A stretch of DNA of 64,000 nucleotides, taken from NCBI GenBank assembly GCA_001296005.1, contig LJHR01000004.1, forward strand, positions 62,001 to 126,000, written 5' to 3'. Made by a program: the position numbers and the translations under genes. The notes beneath the pieces are model-generated. The model saw nothing but the letters and a program-made list of their open reading frames with translations. It did no database searches and had not been told where the DNA came from. Shown one piece after another: positions 15,882 through 27,513 of the stretch. This DNA comes from an alpha proteobacterium AAP38. Its GTDB lineage: Bacteria > Pseudomonadota > Alphaproteobacteria > Azospirillales > Azospirillaceae. Every line of letters begins with the position of its first letter. Positions within the stretch are counted from its first letter, which is position 1.

Positions 15882-16556
15882 TCAGGCGGCGGACCCACGC
15901 TCGGCCACCCGCTTCTTCAGCGCGGCCAGTTCATCCTCGACCCGGCCACGGGCCTCCAGGGTCGCAAACTCGTCCTTCAGCGTGCGGGGCCGGCCCATGG
16001 CCATGGCATCGCCGGCGGCCTCAACATGGTCGATCTCGCGTTCCAGTTCACGGGACCGGGCCAGCGCCTCGTCCAGGCGGCCATCATAAAGGCTGGTCCG
16101 GGCCCGCAGCCGGTCGACGGCACCGCGGTAGCGGGTGGCAAGGCTGCGGCGGCGGGCATGCGCCTCGGCCAGCTTGTCCTCCAGGGCGCGGGCATCTTCC
16201 GTCATCCGGGCGATGGCCGTTTCCAGGGCCTTGATCTCCGCCTCGGCCGGTGCAGCGGCGCGGCGGATTTCATCCTTGGCCGCCAGAGCGGCGCGGGCCA
16301 GATCCTCGCGGTTATGGGCCAGCGCGATTTCGGCCTTGCGCTCCCATTCCAGCATCTCGAACTCAGCAGCGCGCCAGTTGGCAGCCAGTTCCTTTTTTTC
16401 CGCAATCATGCGGACAGTGCCACAGCGCACTTCGGACAGGGTGTCTTCCATCTCCCGGATCGCCTGGTTCAGCGTCTGCTCCGGGTCCGCCGACCGGTCC
16501 AGCAGGCTGGCCAGGTTGGCATTGATGACATCACCGAGGCGGTCGATCAGGCCCAT
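15882..16556 (-). CDS. pspA: Phage shock protein A (PspA/IM30 family)
   Basis: The 224-residue protein is almost entirely alpha-helical and coiled coil, beginning with the amphipathic membrane-binding helix MGLIDRLGDVINANLASLLD and then DPEQTLNQAIREMEDTLSEVR. PspA coats and stabilises stressed inner membrane and, in enterobacteria, restrains the activator PspF. The start at 16556 is fixed by homology; a longer in-frame ORF reaching 16835 runs through the upstream small gene and promoter and is rejected. A sigma-54 promoter lies upstream. Confidence 0.95.
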   Translation of the reverse strand: MGLIDRLGDVINANLASLLDRSADPEQTLNQAIREMEDTLSEVRCGTVRMIAEKKELAANWRAAEFEMLEWERKAEIALAHNREDLARAALAAKDEIRRAAAPAEAEIKALETAIARMTEDARALEDKLAEAHARRRSLATRYRGAVDRLRARTSLYDGRLDEALARSRELEREIDHVEAAGDAMAMGRPRTLKDEFATLEARGRVEDELAALKKRVAERGSAA

Positions 16557-16612
16557 TTTCGGGGCTCCTTCTGAAACAGGTGGGATAGTCGGGTTGGCGG
16601 AAGCAGCGTTGA

Positions 16613-16756
16613 TCAGACCAGAATGTTCAGCATCAGGACCATGACGACCGCGACAACCAGGGCCGGGACCATTTCGGTCAGGCTGGAGATGTTCAGGTCG
16701 CCGGTGACCTTGTTGGTGCGGGCGGCGCGCTTGGCGAAGAAGGTCATCGTGCTCAT
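16613..16756 (-). CDS. 47-residue single-helix membrane protein in the psp operon
   Basis: A short ORF starts MSTMTFFAKRAARTNKVTGD, continues LNISSLTEM, and ends with one strongly hydrophobic helix (VPALVVAVVMVLMLNILV, about residues 30-47). It lies between the sigma-54 promoter and pspA in the same direction. It is shorter than PspB and lacks PspB's C-terminal coiled coil, so it is not an obvious PspB. The basic N-terminus and C-terminal helix suggest an inner-membrane protein. Reality is supported by operon position and the clear topology. Confidence 0.7.
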   Translation of the reverse strand: MSTMTFFAKRAARTNKVTGDLNISSLTEMVPALVVAVVMVLMLNILV

Positions 16757-16812
16757 TATCGTCTCCATCGGGTTCGAATTTCGGTGGCCGTTTCAGCCAT
16801 GCCGACATAAAA

Positions 16813-16827
16813 GCAAACACCGTGCCA
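16813..16827 (-). promoter_or_regulatory. Sigma-54 (RpoN) promoter of the psp operon
   Basis: The minus strand reads TGGCACGGTGTTTGC, an exact TGGCAC-N5-TTGC -24/-12 element. Transcription would start near 16801, ahead of the 47-codon gene and pspA. Sigma-54 control is typical of psp operons. Confidence 0.9.
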
Positions 16828-16847
16828 AGTGCCATGGAGACCTCAAA

Positions 16848-16867
16848 AATGGCTGATTTCTGCCATT
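16848..16867. promoter_or_regulatory. Inverted repeat upstream of the sigma-54 promoter
   Basis: AATGGCTGATTTCTGCCATT has complementary ends (AATGGC/GCCATT; ATGGC tested directly). It lies roughly 50-65 bp upstream of the predicted start, a plausible enhancer site for a PspF-like activator. No pspF gene is in the window. Confidence 0.45.
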
Positions 16868-17027
16868 CTTAATTTTGCGCCCACCCACCCCCGATCTGGT
16901 CGATAGCAAATTCCACCATCGAGTGGCGAAAACTACCATCGCGCCAGAATTTGTTGCGATTGGAACGGTCGTGCGGGGCTTTCATGCGCGATTGACCGGC
17001 GTGCCGGAACCGGTTACCCATCCCGCC

Positions 17028-17996
17028 ATGGCCGTCTATACTGAAGTTTCCGACGAGGATGTCCGCGCGTTCGTTGCCCAGTATGATCTGGGCGACGTGG
17101 TGTCCTGCAAGGGCATCGCCGAGGGCGTGGAGAATTCCAACTTCCTGCTGGTGACCGATAAGGGTCCCTATATCCTCACGCTTTATGAAAAGCGGGTGGA
17201 CCCGGCGGACCTGCCCTTCTTCTTAGGGTTGATGGATCATCTGGCCGCCAACGGCCTGACCTGTCCGCAGCCCGTGGCCGGCACCGATGGCGTGGCCCTG
17301 CGCAGCCTGTGTGGCCGCCCGGCGGTGATCGTCACCTTCCTGAAGGGCATGTGGCCGCGCCGCATCCTGGCCGATCATTGCGCCGGCCTGGGCGAAGGGT
17401 TGGCCCGCCTGCATCTGGCGGGCGACGGCTTCACCCTGACGCGCCGCAATTCCCTGTCGGTCGGCGGCTGGCGCCCCCTGTTCGAGGCATCGCGCTGGCG
17501 CGCGGATGAGGTGAAGCCGGGTCTGGCCGATGCCCTGGGCGAGGAGCTGGATTATCTGGAGGCCCATTGGCCCAAGGATCTGCCCGCCGGCATCATCCAT
17601 GCCGACCTGTTCCCCGATAATGTCTTCTTCAGCGATGGTAAGCTGTCGGGCCTGATCGATTTCTATTTCGCCTGCAACGACCAGTTCGCCTATGACGTGG
17701 CGATCTGCCTGAATGCCTGGTGCTTTGAGGCGGATGGCGCCTTCAATGTCACCAAGGCCCGGCTGCTGCTGGCCAATTATGACCGCATCCGCCCCCTGTC
17801 GGCGGCAGAGCGTGAGGCCCTGCCCATCCTGGCACGCGGCAGCGCCATCCGTTTCCTGCTGACCCGCCTTTATGACTGGCTAAACACGCCGGCGGGCGCG
17901 ATGGTAAAGCGCAAGGACCCGCTGGAATATCTGCATAAACTGCGTTTCCACCAGCAGATCCGCCACATCGCCGATTACGGGCTGGACCGGTCGTGA
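17028..17996 (+). CDS. thrB: Homoserine kinase (ThrB, aminoglycoside phosphotransferase type)
   Basis: This enzyme phosphorylates homoserine in threonine synthesis. The 322-residue protein matches the ThrB group with a choline/aminoglycoside kinase fold: [28 protein letters not shown] (nucleotide loop), then the catalytic [13 protein letters not shown] and the metal-binding [12 protein letters not shown] start at MAVYTEVSD (17028), where homology begins. It is coupled to rnhA by a 4-bp overlap, an order common in Alphaproteobacteria. Confidence 0.95.
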   Translation: MAVYTEVSDEDVRAFVAQYDLGDVVSCKGIAEGVENSNFLLVTDKGPYILTLYEKRVDPADLPFFLGLMDHLAANGLTCPQPVAGTDGVALRSLCGRPAVIVTFLKGMWPRRILADHCAGLGEGLARLHLAGDGFTLTRRNSLSVGGWRPLFEASRWRADEVKPGLADALGEELDYLEAHWPKDLPAGIIHADLFPDNVFFSDGKLSGLIDFYFACNDQFAYDVAICLNAWCFEADGAFNVTKARLLLANYDRIRPLSAAEREALPILARGSAIRFLLTRLYDWLNTPAGAMVKRKDPLEYLHKLRFHQQIRHIADYGLDRS

Positions 17997-18457
17997 GCGA
18001 GGGGACCGAAAACGGGAACGTGGTCGATGCCTTCACCGACGGCGCCTGTTCCGGCAATCCCGGTCCGGGCGGCTGGGGCGTGCTGCTGCGCTGGAACGGG
18101 ACTGAGAAGGAACTGAAGGGTGGGGAGCCCGACACGACCAATAACCGCATGGAATTGATGGCCGCCATCAGTGCTTTAGAGGCGCTGAAGCGTTCCGTTC
18201 CCATCCGCCTGCATACCGACAGCCAATATGTGAAGAACGGGATCACCACCTGGATCCATGGCTGGAAGAAGAACGGCTGGAAAACCGCGTCCAAGGACCC
18301 TGTGAAGAACGAGGATCTGTGGCGGCGCCTGGACGATCTGGTCGCCCGCCACAAGGTGGAATTCCACTGGGTCAAGGGCCATGCCGGCCATGTGGAGAAT
18401 GAACGCGCCGACCAACTGGCACGCGATGGCCTGCGTGATGCGCGGGACGGTGGTTGA
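17993..18457 (+). CDS. rnhA: Ribonuclease HI
   Basis: This enzyme cuts RNA in RNA-DNA hybrids. The 154-residue protein has the catalytic acidic residues in [34 protein letters not shown] and NERADQLA, plus the basic-handle tryptophan segment [12 protein letters not shown]. It starts with GTG overlapping the thrB stop (GTGA). Confidence 0.97.
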   Translation: MSEGTENGNVVDAFTDGACSGNPGPGGWGVLLRWNGTEKELKGGEPDTTNNRMELMAAISALEALKRSVPIRLHTDSQYVKNGITTWIHGWKKNGWKTASKDPVKNEDLWRRLDDLVARHKVEFHWVKGHAGHVENERADQLARDGLRDARDGG

Positions 18458-18587
18458 TACCGACGGTCATGCGGCGTAGCCGAGCCCACGGATGTGGGCG
18501 CTGGCAATTGAAGGGCTTGACTGCAACCTCTGCGCTTGGCGCGTGGCTCAACCATACGGAATGTATACGGAATCGTCGCATGGGCTT

Positions 18588-18616
18588 TTGCATTCCGCCC
18601 CCCATGCCTATATAAA
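18588..18616 (+). promoter_or_regulatory. Sigma-70-type promoter
   Basis: TTGCAT (18588-18593), a 17-bp spacer and TATAAA (18611-18616) lie about 37 bp upstream of the RHH gene's GTG start. The rest of the 18458-18652 spacer shows nothing else. Confidence 0.6.
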
Positions 18617-18652
18617 TGGGTGTTGAGTTAACCAACTGAGCCAGGGCGACCC

Positions 18653-18952
18653 GTGCAGAATCTTCTGCGCATTCTGGGGCAAACCTCCTACGAACAGCGG
18701 CGACGGGAAATCACCGTCGATGGCCGCCGGATCAGTGTGTGTGTCAGCGAGGAATGCTGGAACGCGCTGGAGGATATCAGCCTTCAGGAAGGCGTCAGCC
18801 TGGAAACCCTGGTTGCCAACGTCGCCCGCCGTTGTGGCCGGCGCAGCCTGTCGCTGGAACTCGATCTTTTCGCCGTTTCCTATTACCAGACTGCCAGCCT
18901 TCCCTCCGGTGGCTTGCGCGATGTGGAACCGGCCAATCTCTTGCCCTGCTGA
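18653..18952 (+). CDS. Ribbon-helix-helix (RHH_4-like) domain protein
   Basis: The 99-residue protein starts at GTG. Its centre, REITVDGRRISVCVSEECWNALEDISLQEGVSLETLVANVARR, has the strand-helix-helix pattern of the RHH_4 group common in Alphaproteobacteria. These proteins are putative DNA-binding regulators with mostly unknown targets. The hydrophobic C-terminal part (LSLELDLFAVSYY) may aid dimerisation. It has its own promoter and stands alone before ligA. Confidence 0.75.
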   Translation: MQNLLRILGQTSYEQRRREITVDGRRISVCVSEECWNALEDISLQEGVSLETLVANVARRCGRRSLSLELDLFAVSYYQTASLPSGGLRDVEPANLLPC

Positions 18953-21178
<2,226 letters not shown>

Positions 21179-21304
21179 GCCCCACACATGCCGCCGCATC
21201 ATCCCTGAAATCGCCGCAATGGGGGTGCATCAGCTTGTGGGGTTGGTGCCAGGGCCCTATCCTGGCCATCGATCCCGATAAAGCCCCTTGCCGGACCTGA
21301 TGCC

Positions 21305-23413
21305 TTGAGCAGCCTGAACGCGCCCACCCGTTTTCGCCCTGCCGCTGCCGCCCCGGCCAAGCGCGGCCCGTCCGGCCCCACCCCGCCGGGCGGGGGCAAT
21401 GGTGGTGACAGCGGCGACAAGAAGCCGCGCAAGGCCGGTCCCCGCAAAAGCTGGGGCAAGCGTATCCTATCGGGCCTGATCGTCACCGGCATCTGGGGCG
21501 TCATCGTCGCGGCGGGCACAGTCGCCTATGTCGCCCACGACATGCCCGCCATTTCCGAGGTGGCGGAGGCATCGCGCCGGCCCGCCATCACCCTGGTCGC
21601 CCTGGACGGGACGGAGTTTCAGCGCCTGGGCGACCTGCGCGGTGAAACGCTGGATGTCAGCCAGTTGCCGCCGCATTTCGTGCAGGCACTGATTGCAACT
21701 GAAGACAGGCGGTTCTTCAGTCATTTCGGTGTCGATCCGGTCGGCATCCTGCGCGCCGCCTACTCTAACTACCGCGCCGGGCGCACGGTTCAGGGCGGGT
21801 CCACCCTGACGCAGCAGCTGGCCAAGAACCTGTTCCTGACGCCTGACCAGAATTTCAAGCGCAAGGCGCAGGAAGCGCTGCTGGCGGTGCAGTTGGAGGC
21901 CACATACAGCAAGGAACAGATCCTCACCGCCTATCTGAACCGCGTCTATCTGGGGGCCGGCACCTTTGGCGTGGATGCCGCCGCCCGCACCTATTTCAAC
22001 AAATCGGCGCGTAACCTCACATTGCGCGAATCGGCGATCATTGTCGGCCTGTTGAAGGCGCCGTCACGCTATGCCCCCACGGCCAGCCTGAACCGCGCGA
22101 CACAGCGCATGGGCGTGGTGCTGCGCGCCATGCTGGACGAAGGTTATATCAATCAGGCGCAGTTCGACGCCGCCATGGCCGCCCCGCCGCCCCCGCCCCG
22201 CAAGGAGAGCGAGGATGGCGATGGCCGTTACTTCGCCGGCTGGGTGGCCGATCAGCTTCCTGCCTTTGTCGGGGCCGACCATGGCGACCTGATCGTCTAC
22301 ACCACCTTTGATCCCGGCCTACAGCGCGCCGCCGAACAGAAGGTGACGGAGATGCTGCGCGGACCGGGGGCCGACGCCAAGGTCAGTCAGGCCGCCGCCC
22401 TGGTGATGACGCCGGAGGGTGCGATCCGCGCCATGATCGGTGGCAAGGATTATTCCAGCAGCGAGTTCAACCGCGCCACCCAGGCCCTGCGCCAGCCCGG
22501 CTCCGCATTCAAACCTGTTGTCTATCTGACGGCGCTGGAAGAAGGCTGGAACGAGTACAGCACCATCCTGGACGCCCCCTATCGCAAGGGCAAATGGAAC
22601 CCCGGCAATTATGACGGCAAGTTCCGCGGCGATGTCAGCCTGAGTGACGCGCTGGCCAATTCGCTGAACACCGCCACCATCCGGCTGGCCGAGGCGGTGG
22701 GCATCGACAATGTGCGCCAGACGGCAAAGCGTCTGGGCCTGACCACGCCCATGCGCCGCGACCTGTCGCTGGCGCTGGGCACCTCGGAAGTCACCCTGCT
22801 GGACCTGACGGGCGCCTATGCCACGCTGGCCAATGGCGGGGAGGCGGTGATCCCCTATGGCATCCTGGAAATCCGCGACATGAATGGCGGCATCCTGTAC
22901 CAGCGTCAGGGATCATCCGCCGGCTATGCCGTTGCCGCCCCGGATGTGGAGGCGATGAACCGCCTGCTGCTGGGTCCCGTCATCCGTGGCACCGGCAAGG
23001 CCGCCAATCTGGACCGCCCCACGGTGGGCAAGACGGGCACGACCCAGGATTACAAGGATGCCTGGTTCATGGGCTACACCGCCGATCTGGTGGGCGGCGT
23101 CTGGCTAGGCAACGACGATGGCGCGCCGATGAAGAAGGTGACGGGCGGTGGCCTGCCGGCCAAGCTGTGGCATGCCATCATGATGGAGGCGCATCAGGGC
23201 CTGCCGCCGCGCGACCTGCCCGGCCTGAACGGCAGCCCCGCCACCACGAATGAGCTTCCGCCCGCCCCCGACATGCCGGTGGCCAGCGAGGTGCCCGCCG
23301 ATGGCACCGTCATGCAGACCGCCGAAGGCACCCCGCCGCCCGAACCGCCGGCATCGGAAGAAGGCGGTGATCCCATCGGCAATCTGCTGCGGCGGCTGAC
23401 GGGCAAGCAGTAA
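21305..23413 (+). CDS. mrcA: Penicillin-binding protein 1A-type peptidoglycan synthase
   Basis: This class A PBP makes and cross-links peptidoglycan. The 702-residue protein starts at TTG. It has a proline/glycine/lysine-rich cytoplasmic tail, a membrane helix (about 57-77), a glycosyltransferase domain (IATEDRRFFSHFGVD, GGSTLTQQLAKN), and a transpeptidase domain with the serine in GSAFKP, SLN in ANSLNTATI, and KTGTTQD. The C-terminus is proline/glutamate-rich and unstructured. No outer-membrane activator gene is adjacent. Confidence 0.93.
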   Translation: MSSLNAPTRFRPAAAAPAKRGPSGPTPPGGGNGGDSGDKKPRKAGPRKSWGKRILSGLIVTGIWGVIVAAGTVAYVAHDMPAISEVAEASRRPAITLVALDGTEFQRLGDLRGETLDVSQLPPHFVQALIATEDRRFFSHFGVDPVGILRAAYSNYRAGRTVQGGSTLTQQLAKNLFLTPDQNFKRKAQEALLAVQLEATYSKEQILTAYLNRVYLGAGTFGVDAAARTYFNKSARNLTLRESAIIVGLLKAPSRYAPTASLNRATQRMGVVLRAMLDEGYINQAQFDAAMAAPPPPPRKESEDGDGRYFAGWVADQLPAFVGADHGDLIVYTTFDPGLQRAAEQKVTEMLRGPGADAKVSQAAALVMTPEGAIRAMIGGKDYSSSEFNRATQALRQPGSAFKPVVYLTALEEGWNEYSTILDAPYRKGKWNPGNYDGKFRGDVSLSDALANSLNTATIRLAEAVGIDNVRQTAKRLGLTTPMRRDLSLALGTSEVTLLDLTGAYATLANGGEAVIPYGILEIRDMNGGILYQRQGSSAGYAVAAPDVEAMNRLLLGPVIRGTGKAANLDRPTVGKTGTTQDYKDAWFMGYTADLVGGVWLGNDDGAPMKKVTGGGLPAKLWHAIMMEAHQGLPPRDLPGLNGSPATTNELPPAPDMPVASEVPADGTVMQTAEGTPPPEPPASEEGGDPIGNLLRRLTGKQ

Positions 23414-23441
23414 AAAAGGGGGTGGATAACCGCCCCCTTTT
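23412..23441. terminator. Bidirectional terminator between mrcA and the ene-reductase gene
   Basis: A run of A residues and GGGGG pair with CCCCC and TTTT, so both converging genes can end here. Confidence 0.85.
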
Positions 23442-23446
23442 CCGTG

Positions 23447-24544
23447 TTACGCCGCGTTCAGCGCCGGGTAATCAAGATAACCCCGCTCGTCCCCGCCATA
23501 GAAGGTGGCGCGGTCGGCCTGGGCCAGCGGTGCATTGCGGCGGAACCGTTCCACCAGATCGGGGTTGGCGATATAGGGCACGCCGAAGGCGATGGCATCC
23601 GCCGCCCCGTCAGCGATCAGCCGGTCACCAACCTCCCGCGTGATGCCGCCATTCAAGATGAACGGCCCCTTGAAGGTCTGGCGCAGCAGGCCAGCCACCC
23701 GCTTGGCGCCCGGCGGCGGGCTCATATTGTGGTCATCGACCAGCGGTTCGATGACATGCAGGAAAGCCAGATTGAAGCGGTTCAACTGTTCGGCCGCATA
23801 GCCGAAGGTGGCCGCCGGATCGCTGTCCGACATGTTGTGATAGGCGCCGTTCGGGCTGAACCGGATGCCGACGCGACCGCTGCCCAGGACATCGGTGACG
23901 GCCGCCACCACTTCCAGCATGAAGCGGTTGCGGTTCTCCACCGACCCGCCATAACGGTCAGTGCGCAGGTTGGTGCCGCTGCGGATGAACTGATCGATCA
24001 GATAGCCATTGGCCCCATGCAGTTCGACCGCATCGAACCCGGCGGCCTTGGCATTCTCCGCCGCTTTCGCGAAATCGGCCACGATGCCCGCGATCTCGTC
24101 GGTTTCCAGGGCACGCGGCGTCTCGTAATCCAGCATGCCCTGCGGGGTGAAGGCCTGACCATCCGGCTTCAGGGCCGACGGGGCCACGGGCAGCGCCCCG
24201 CCTGGCTGCAGCACCCGGTGCGACAGACGCCCCACATGCCAGAGCTGGGCCGCAATGCGTCCGCCGGCGGCGTGAACCGCGTCGGTCACGCCACGCCATC
24301 CGGCCACCTGTTCGGGGCTGTAGATACCGGGCGTGAAGGCATAGCCCTGGCCCTGCTGCGTGATCTGGGTACCTTCGGTGATCAGCAGGCCCGCGCTGGC
24401 CCGCTGTACGTAATATTTGGCGGTGGCGGCAGTGGCGACATCGCCCTTTCCTGCGCGCGACCGGGTCATGGGCGCCATGATGACGCGGTTGGGAAGCTCG
24501 ACATCGCCGAGCATGAAAGGCGACAGAAGATCGGGTTTGCTCAT
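23447..24544 (-). CDS. Old Yellow Enzyme family ene-reductase (NemA type)
   Basis: This FMN enzyme reduces activated C=C bonds (enones, maleimides, nitro compounds) with NAD(P)H. The 365-residue barrel has NRVIMAPMTRSRA, the FMN-contact HVGRLSH, AVELHGANGYLIDQFI with the substrate-binding HGAN pair, NLRTDRYGGSVENR and RFSPNGAY. Length is standard. No TetR/NemR-type regulator is adjacent. Confidence 0.93.
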   Translation of the reverse strand: MSKPDLLSPFMLGDVELPNRVIMAPMTRSRAGKGDVATAATAKYYVQRASAGLLITEGTQITQQGQGYAFTPGIYSPEQVAGWRGVTDAVHAAGGRIAAQLWHVGRLSHRVLQPGGALPVAPSALKPDGQAFTPQGMLDYETPRALETDEIAGIVADFAKAAENAKAAGFDAVELHGANGYLIDQFIRSGTNLRTDRYGGSVENRNRFMLEVVAAVTDVLGSGRVGIRFSPNGAYHNMSDSDPAATFGYAAEQLNRFNLAFLHVIEPLVDDHNMSPPPGAKRVAGLLRQTFKGPFILNGGITREVGDRLIADGAADAIAFGVPYIANPDLVERFRRNAPLAQADRATFYGGDERGYLDYPALNAA

Positions 24545-24669
24545 TTTTCAAAAGGCCCCTTTGGGGAAGGTTGCGGCGCGTCATGGCCATTGCGGCGGCG
24601 CACCAGGTCATGGGCCTTGATGTAATGGATGACCGCCCGGCAGCAAGTGATAGCGGTCACGGTCCAATC

Positions 24670-24682
24670 TTTCGTTACGAAA
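24670..24682. promoter_or_regulatory. Short palindrome in the divergent ene-reductase/CNNM spacer
   Basis: TTTCGTTACGAAA is a perfect 13-bp inverted repeat between two divergent genes, so it could be an operator. The rest of the 24545-24775 spacer shows nothing clear. Confidence 0.3.
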
Positions 24683-24775
24683 CGACGACAGGCAATGATG
24701 ACCACTCGCATTTCGCGTGCAATGCGATAGGATGTGGCGCGGGCCGCACTGGGCCCAGGTCACATAACAGAGAAG

Positions 24776-26068
24776 ATGGTTTCGCTCGAACTCGCCGCGG
24801 TCCTGTTCCTGATCCTGTTGAACGGGTTCTTCGCCATGTCGGAAATGGCCGTTGTTTCGGCCCGGAAAATCCGGCTACAGCAAATGGCGGAGGAAGGGCG
24901 CCGGGGTGCCGCCGCAGTACTGCTTTTGCAGGAAGACCCCTCGCGCTTCCTGTCCACGGTGCAGATCGGCATCACGCTGATCGGCGTCATCAACGGTGCC
25001 GTGGGTGGTGCCACCCTGGCCGAACGCCTGTCCCCCGTGCTGGAAGCCATCCCGGCATTCGCTGGATATGGTGAGACGCTGGCCATCGCCATCGTCGTCA
25101 TGATCATCACTTACCTGTCGCTGATCGTGGGCGAGTTGGTGCCCAAGCGCATGGCGCTGAACAAGGCGGAGGCCATCGCCTGCTTCGCGGCCCCCATCAT
25201 GCGGTCGCTGTCCCGCGCCACCGCGCCCTTCGTCTGGCTGCTGGGCGCCAGCACGGAAGCGATGCTGAAGCTGCTGCGCGTGCCGGAAAAGGCCGAGCAG
25301 ACGGTGACGGAAGAAGAGGTGAAAAGCCTGATCGCCGAGGGCACGGCCAGCGGCGTGTTCGATCCCGGCGAAAAGCGCATGATCGAAGGCGTCATGCGTC
25401 TGGCCGACCGCACCGTCCGCTCCCTCATGACCCCGCGACCGGAGGTGATGTGGCTGGACATCGATGACGAGCCGGAGAATATCAAGCGCGAGATCAGGGA
25501 GGCCGGACACAGCCGCTTCCCCGTGTGCCGCGGCGATTTCGACGATGTCATGGGTGTGGTCCATACGAAGGATTTGCTGCACAGCCTGTTGCAGGGTGGC
25601 AAGTTCGACCTGCGCGAGGTCGTGCGCGACGCCCTGATCGTGCATGACGGCACGGAGGTCATGCGCCTGCTGGACCTGTTCAAACAATCAGGTGAGCATA
25701 TGGCCATCGTGGTGGACGAATATGGCACCGTGGAGGGCATCGCGACCCTGACCGACGTGCTGGAAGGCATTGCCGGCGAACTGCCCGATGATGGCGGCGA
25801 AGACAGCGACATTGTTCGGCGCGCTGATGGGTCCCTGCTGATCGACGGCATGATGGCCGTGGAAGAGGTGGAGGCGCATCTGGGCCTGAAAAGCCTGCGG
25901 GACGAGGATAGCGGCTATCACACGCTGGCCGGTTTCCTGCTGTTCAAGCTGGGCCGCATCCCCACCGCCGGCGAATATGCCGACCATGACGGCTATCGTT
26001 TCGAAGTGGTCGACATGGATGGGCGCCGCATCGACAAGGTCCTGGTCACCCCGACACCGGATACGTGA
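24776..26068 (+). CDS. Hemolysin-related CNNM/CBS membrane protein (CorC/TlyC group)
   Basis: The protein is about 430 residues. An N-terminal CNNM domain has several hydrophobic helices (AAVLFLILLNGFFAMSEMAVVSARK, the conserved LIVGELVPKRMALNKAE). Two CBS domains follow (VRSLMTPRPEVMWLDID; HMAIVVDEYGTVEGIATLTDVLE), and then a C-terminal CorC_HlyC domain (GYHTLAGFLLFKLGRIPTAGE). Family members are linked to Mg2+/Co2+ transport; 'hemolysin' is historical. The start follows AGAGAAG. Confidence 0.9.
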   Translation: MVSLELAAVLFLILLNGFFAMSEMAVVSARKIRLQQMAEEGRRGAAAVLLLQEDPSRFLSTVQIGITLIGVINGAVGGATLAERLSPVLEAIPAFAGYGETLAIAIVVMIITYLSLIVGELVPKRMALNKAEAIACFAAPIMRSLSRATAPFVWLLGASTEAMLKLLRVPEKAEQTVTEEEVKSLIAEGTASGVFDPGEKRMIEGVMRLADRTVRSLMTPRPEVMWLDIDDEPENIKREIREAGHSRFPVCRGDFDDVMGVVHTKDLLHSLLQGGKFDLREVVRDALIVHDGTEVMRLLDLFKQSGEHMAIVVDEYGTVEGIATLTDVLEGIAGELPDDGGEDSDIVRRADGSLLIDGMMAVEEVEAHLGLKSLRDEDSGYHTLAGFLLFKLGRIPTAGEYADHDGYRFEVVDMDGRRIDKVLVTPTPDT

Positions 26069-26098
26069 GGGCGAACAGCGCCCTCCGCAGGGAGTACC

Positions 26099-26656
26099 CT
26101 ACCCTTCCACCGGGGGATCGGCGGCCAGACGGGCCAGCGGGACCAGATCGGTCCAGCCATAGGCCACTTCCATCAGATGGGCACCGGCAAAACTGATCGG
26201 CTGTTCGGCCAGCATTTGCCCGCCCAGCCGTTCATAGAAATAGCGTGAAGGATTCTCACGCAACACCCAGACCATGGCCGCCTGGGTGCCGGCGGCCAGG
26301 AAATGCTGGGCCATGGCGGCCAGCAGGCGGCGGCCCATCCCCATGCCCTGGGCCTGATCGATCAGGTAGAGCGCGTAGAACTCCCCGTCGAAGCCCGGCA
26401 GGCCCGTGCGCTGCGGTCCGCAGGAGGAAAAGCCGACGATGCGCCCCGCGCTGGACGCGACAAAGGTGCGGCGGCCCCGTGGCGGCGCACCGGTCAGCAG
26501 CCCGCGCCAGCGCTTTTCATGGGTTGCCGTGGACAGGCCAACCAGATAACGGTCGGGCAGCATGCCGGGATAGGTGGATCGCCAGCTCTCGACATGCACA
26601 TGCGCGATGCCGGGGGCATCGGATATAGTCGCGGGACGGATCAGGCTGGCGGTCAT
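26099..26656 (-). CDS. GNAT family N-acetyltransferase
   Basis: The 185-residue protein has the GNAT fold: IRPATISDAPGIAHVHVESWRSTYPGMLPD at the start, the acetyl-CoA loop region LYLIDQAQGMGMGRRLLAAMAQ, and VLRENPSRYFYERLGG near the end. The substrate is unknown. The start is preceded by GGAGGGG. It converges with the CNNM gene, with a small hairpin (AGGGCG/CGCCCT, 26067-26083) in between. Confidence 0.88.
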   Translation of the reverse strand: MTASLIRPATISDAPGIAHVHVESWRSTYPGMLPDRYLVGLSTATHEKRWRGLLTGAPPRGRRTFVASSAGRIVGFSSCGPQRTGLPGFDGEFYALYLIDQAQGMGMGRRLLAAMAQHFLAAGTQAAMVWVLRENPSRYFYERLGGQMLAEQPISFAGAHLMEVAYGWTDLVPLARLAADPPVEG

Positions 26657-26808
26657 GCCCCCTCCGGATAGGTCATCCTGCTCTAAGCCGCACAGACTGT
26701 CGGCTGAGAGCAGGTCTTACAATCCCCCAAGGCGTCGCCGCCATTTGCAGTCACTCGAAAACCGGGCCGATCCATGCTGCCCCAGAAACGTGGACTTGGC
26801 GAGGGTGA

Positions 26809-26838
26809 TTGACAAGTGCCGCCCGCTTGGGCTGGATA
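26809..26838 (+). promoter_or_regulatory. Probable sigma-70-type promoter of acyP
   Basis: A consensus TTGACA (26809-26814) is followed about 18 bp later by TGGATA, a moderate -10. No gene is seen in the rest of 26657-26861. Confidence 0.5.
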
Positions 26839-26861
26839 GGTCCAAAGAGAGCGAGACATTC

Positions 26862-27158
26862 ATGACAAATCCCATGGAAGACAGGCGCGCCGTCAGCGTC
26901 ATTGTGACGGGCCGTGTCCAGGGTGTCTGGTACCGCGGCTGGACCGTGGAACAGGCCCGTGCCCGGCAACTGGATGGCTGGGTCCGCAACCGCGCCGATG
27001 GCAGCGTGGAGGCCCTGTTTGCAGGCCAAAGCACCGATGTCGATGCCATGCTGGACGCCTGCTGGAAAGGCCCGCCCAACGCCATCGTCATCAATGTGAA
27101 GGTTGCGGAAAGCGCCGATCCCGGCCTGACCGGCTTTGATCAGCGCCCGACGGAATGA
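26862..27158 (+). CDS. acyP: Acylphosphatase
   Basis: This small enzyme hydrolyses acyl phosphates. The 98-residue protein has the catalytic signature VIVTGRVQGVWYRGWTVEQA (arginine and loop) and the conserved GWVRNRADGSVEALFAG with its asparagine. Length is normal. The start ATG at 26862 follows GAGAGCGAG. Confidence 0.95.
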   Translation: MTNPMEDRRAVSVIVTGRVQGVWYRGWTVEQARARQLDGWVRNRADGSVEALFAGQSTDVDAMLDACWKGPPNAIVINVKVAESADPGLTGFDQRPTE

Positions 27159-27185
27159 AGGGCAAGCGCCGCCACCGGGCGGCGC

Positions 27186-27410
27186 CTACCGTCCACCCAG
27201 ACAGCCTTTTTCCACCGATTGCGCGGCCAGTTCCTGGAACCGGGACAGATAGCGGCCATCGGATGCCATGGCGGGATCGCGGATCGTATCGGCATTCAGT
27301 TGCCGCAGCTCATTATCAATGCGCTGACATGGGCTGGCGCAGGCCGAAAGCAGCACAAGCAAAGGTGCAAGCGGCAGCAGCCGCCAGGGTGACAGGGCCA
27401 GGACATGCAT
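27186..27410 (-). CDS. Small lipoprotein of unknown function
   Basis: The 74-residue ORF has a lipoprotein signal peptide (hydrophobic core LLPLAPLLVLLSA and lipobox LSAC, modified Cys about residue 24), then about 50 polar residues with two further cysteines (SPCQRI and KGCLGGR). No family recognised. It lies about 100 bp downstream of lexA on the same strand. Confidence 0.6.
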   Translation of the reverse strand: MHVLALSPWRLLPLAPLLVLLSACASPCQRIDNELRQLNADTIRDPAMASDGRYLSRFQELAAQSVEKGCLGGR

Positions 27411-27513
27411 CGGGCAGCACCATTCCAGACAGGGACAACAATCCCCAATCTGGACGCGGCACCCGGCGAAACCGGGGCCGGCCCATGACCGGATTAAGGC
27501 GCGTGATGCCCGC

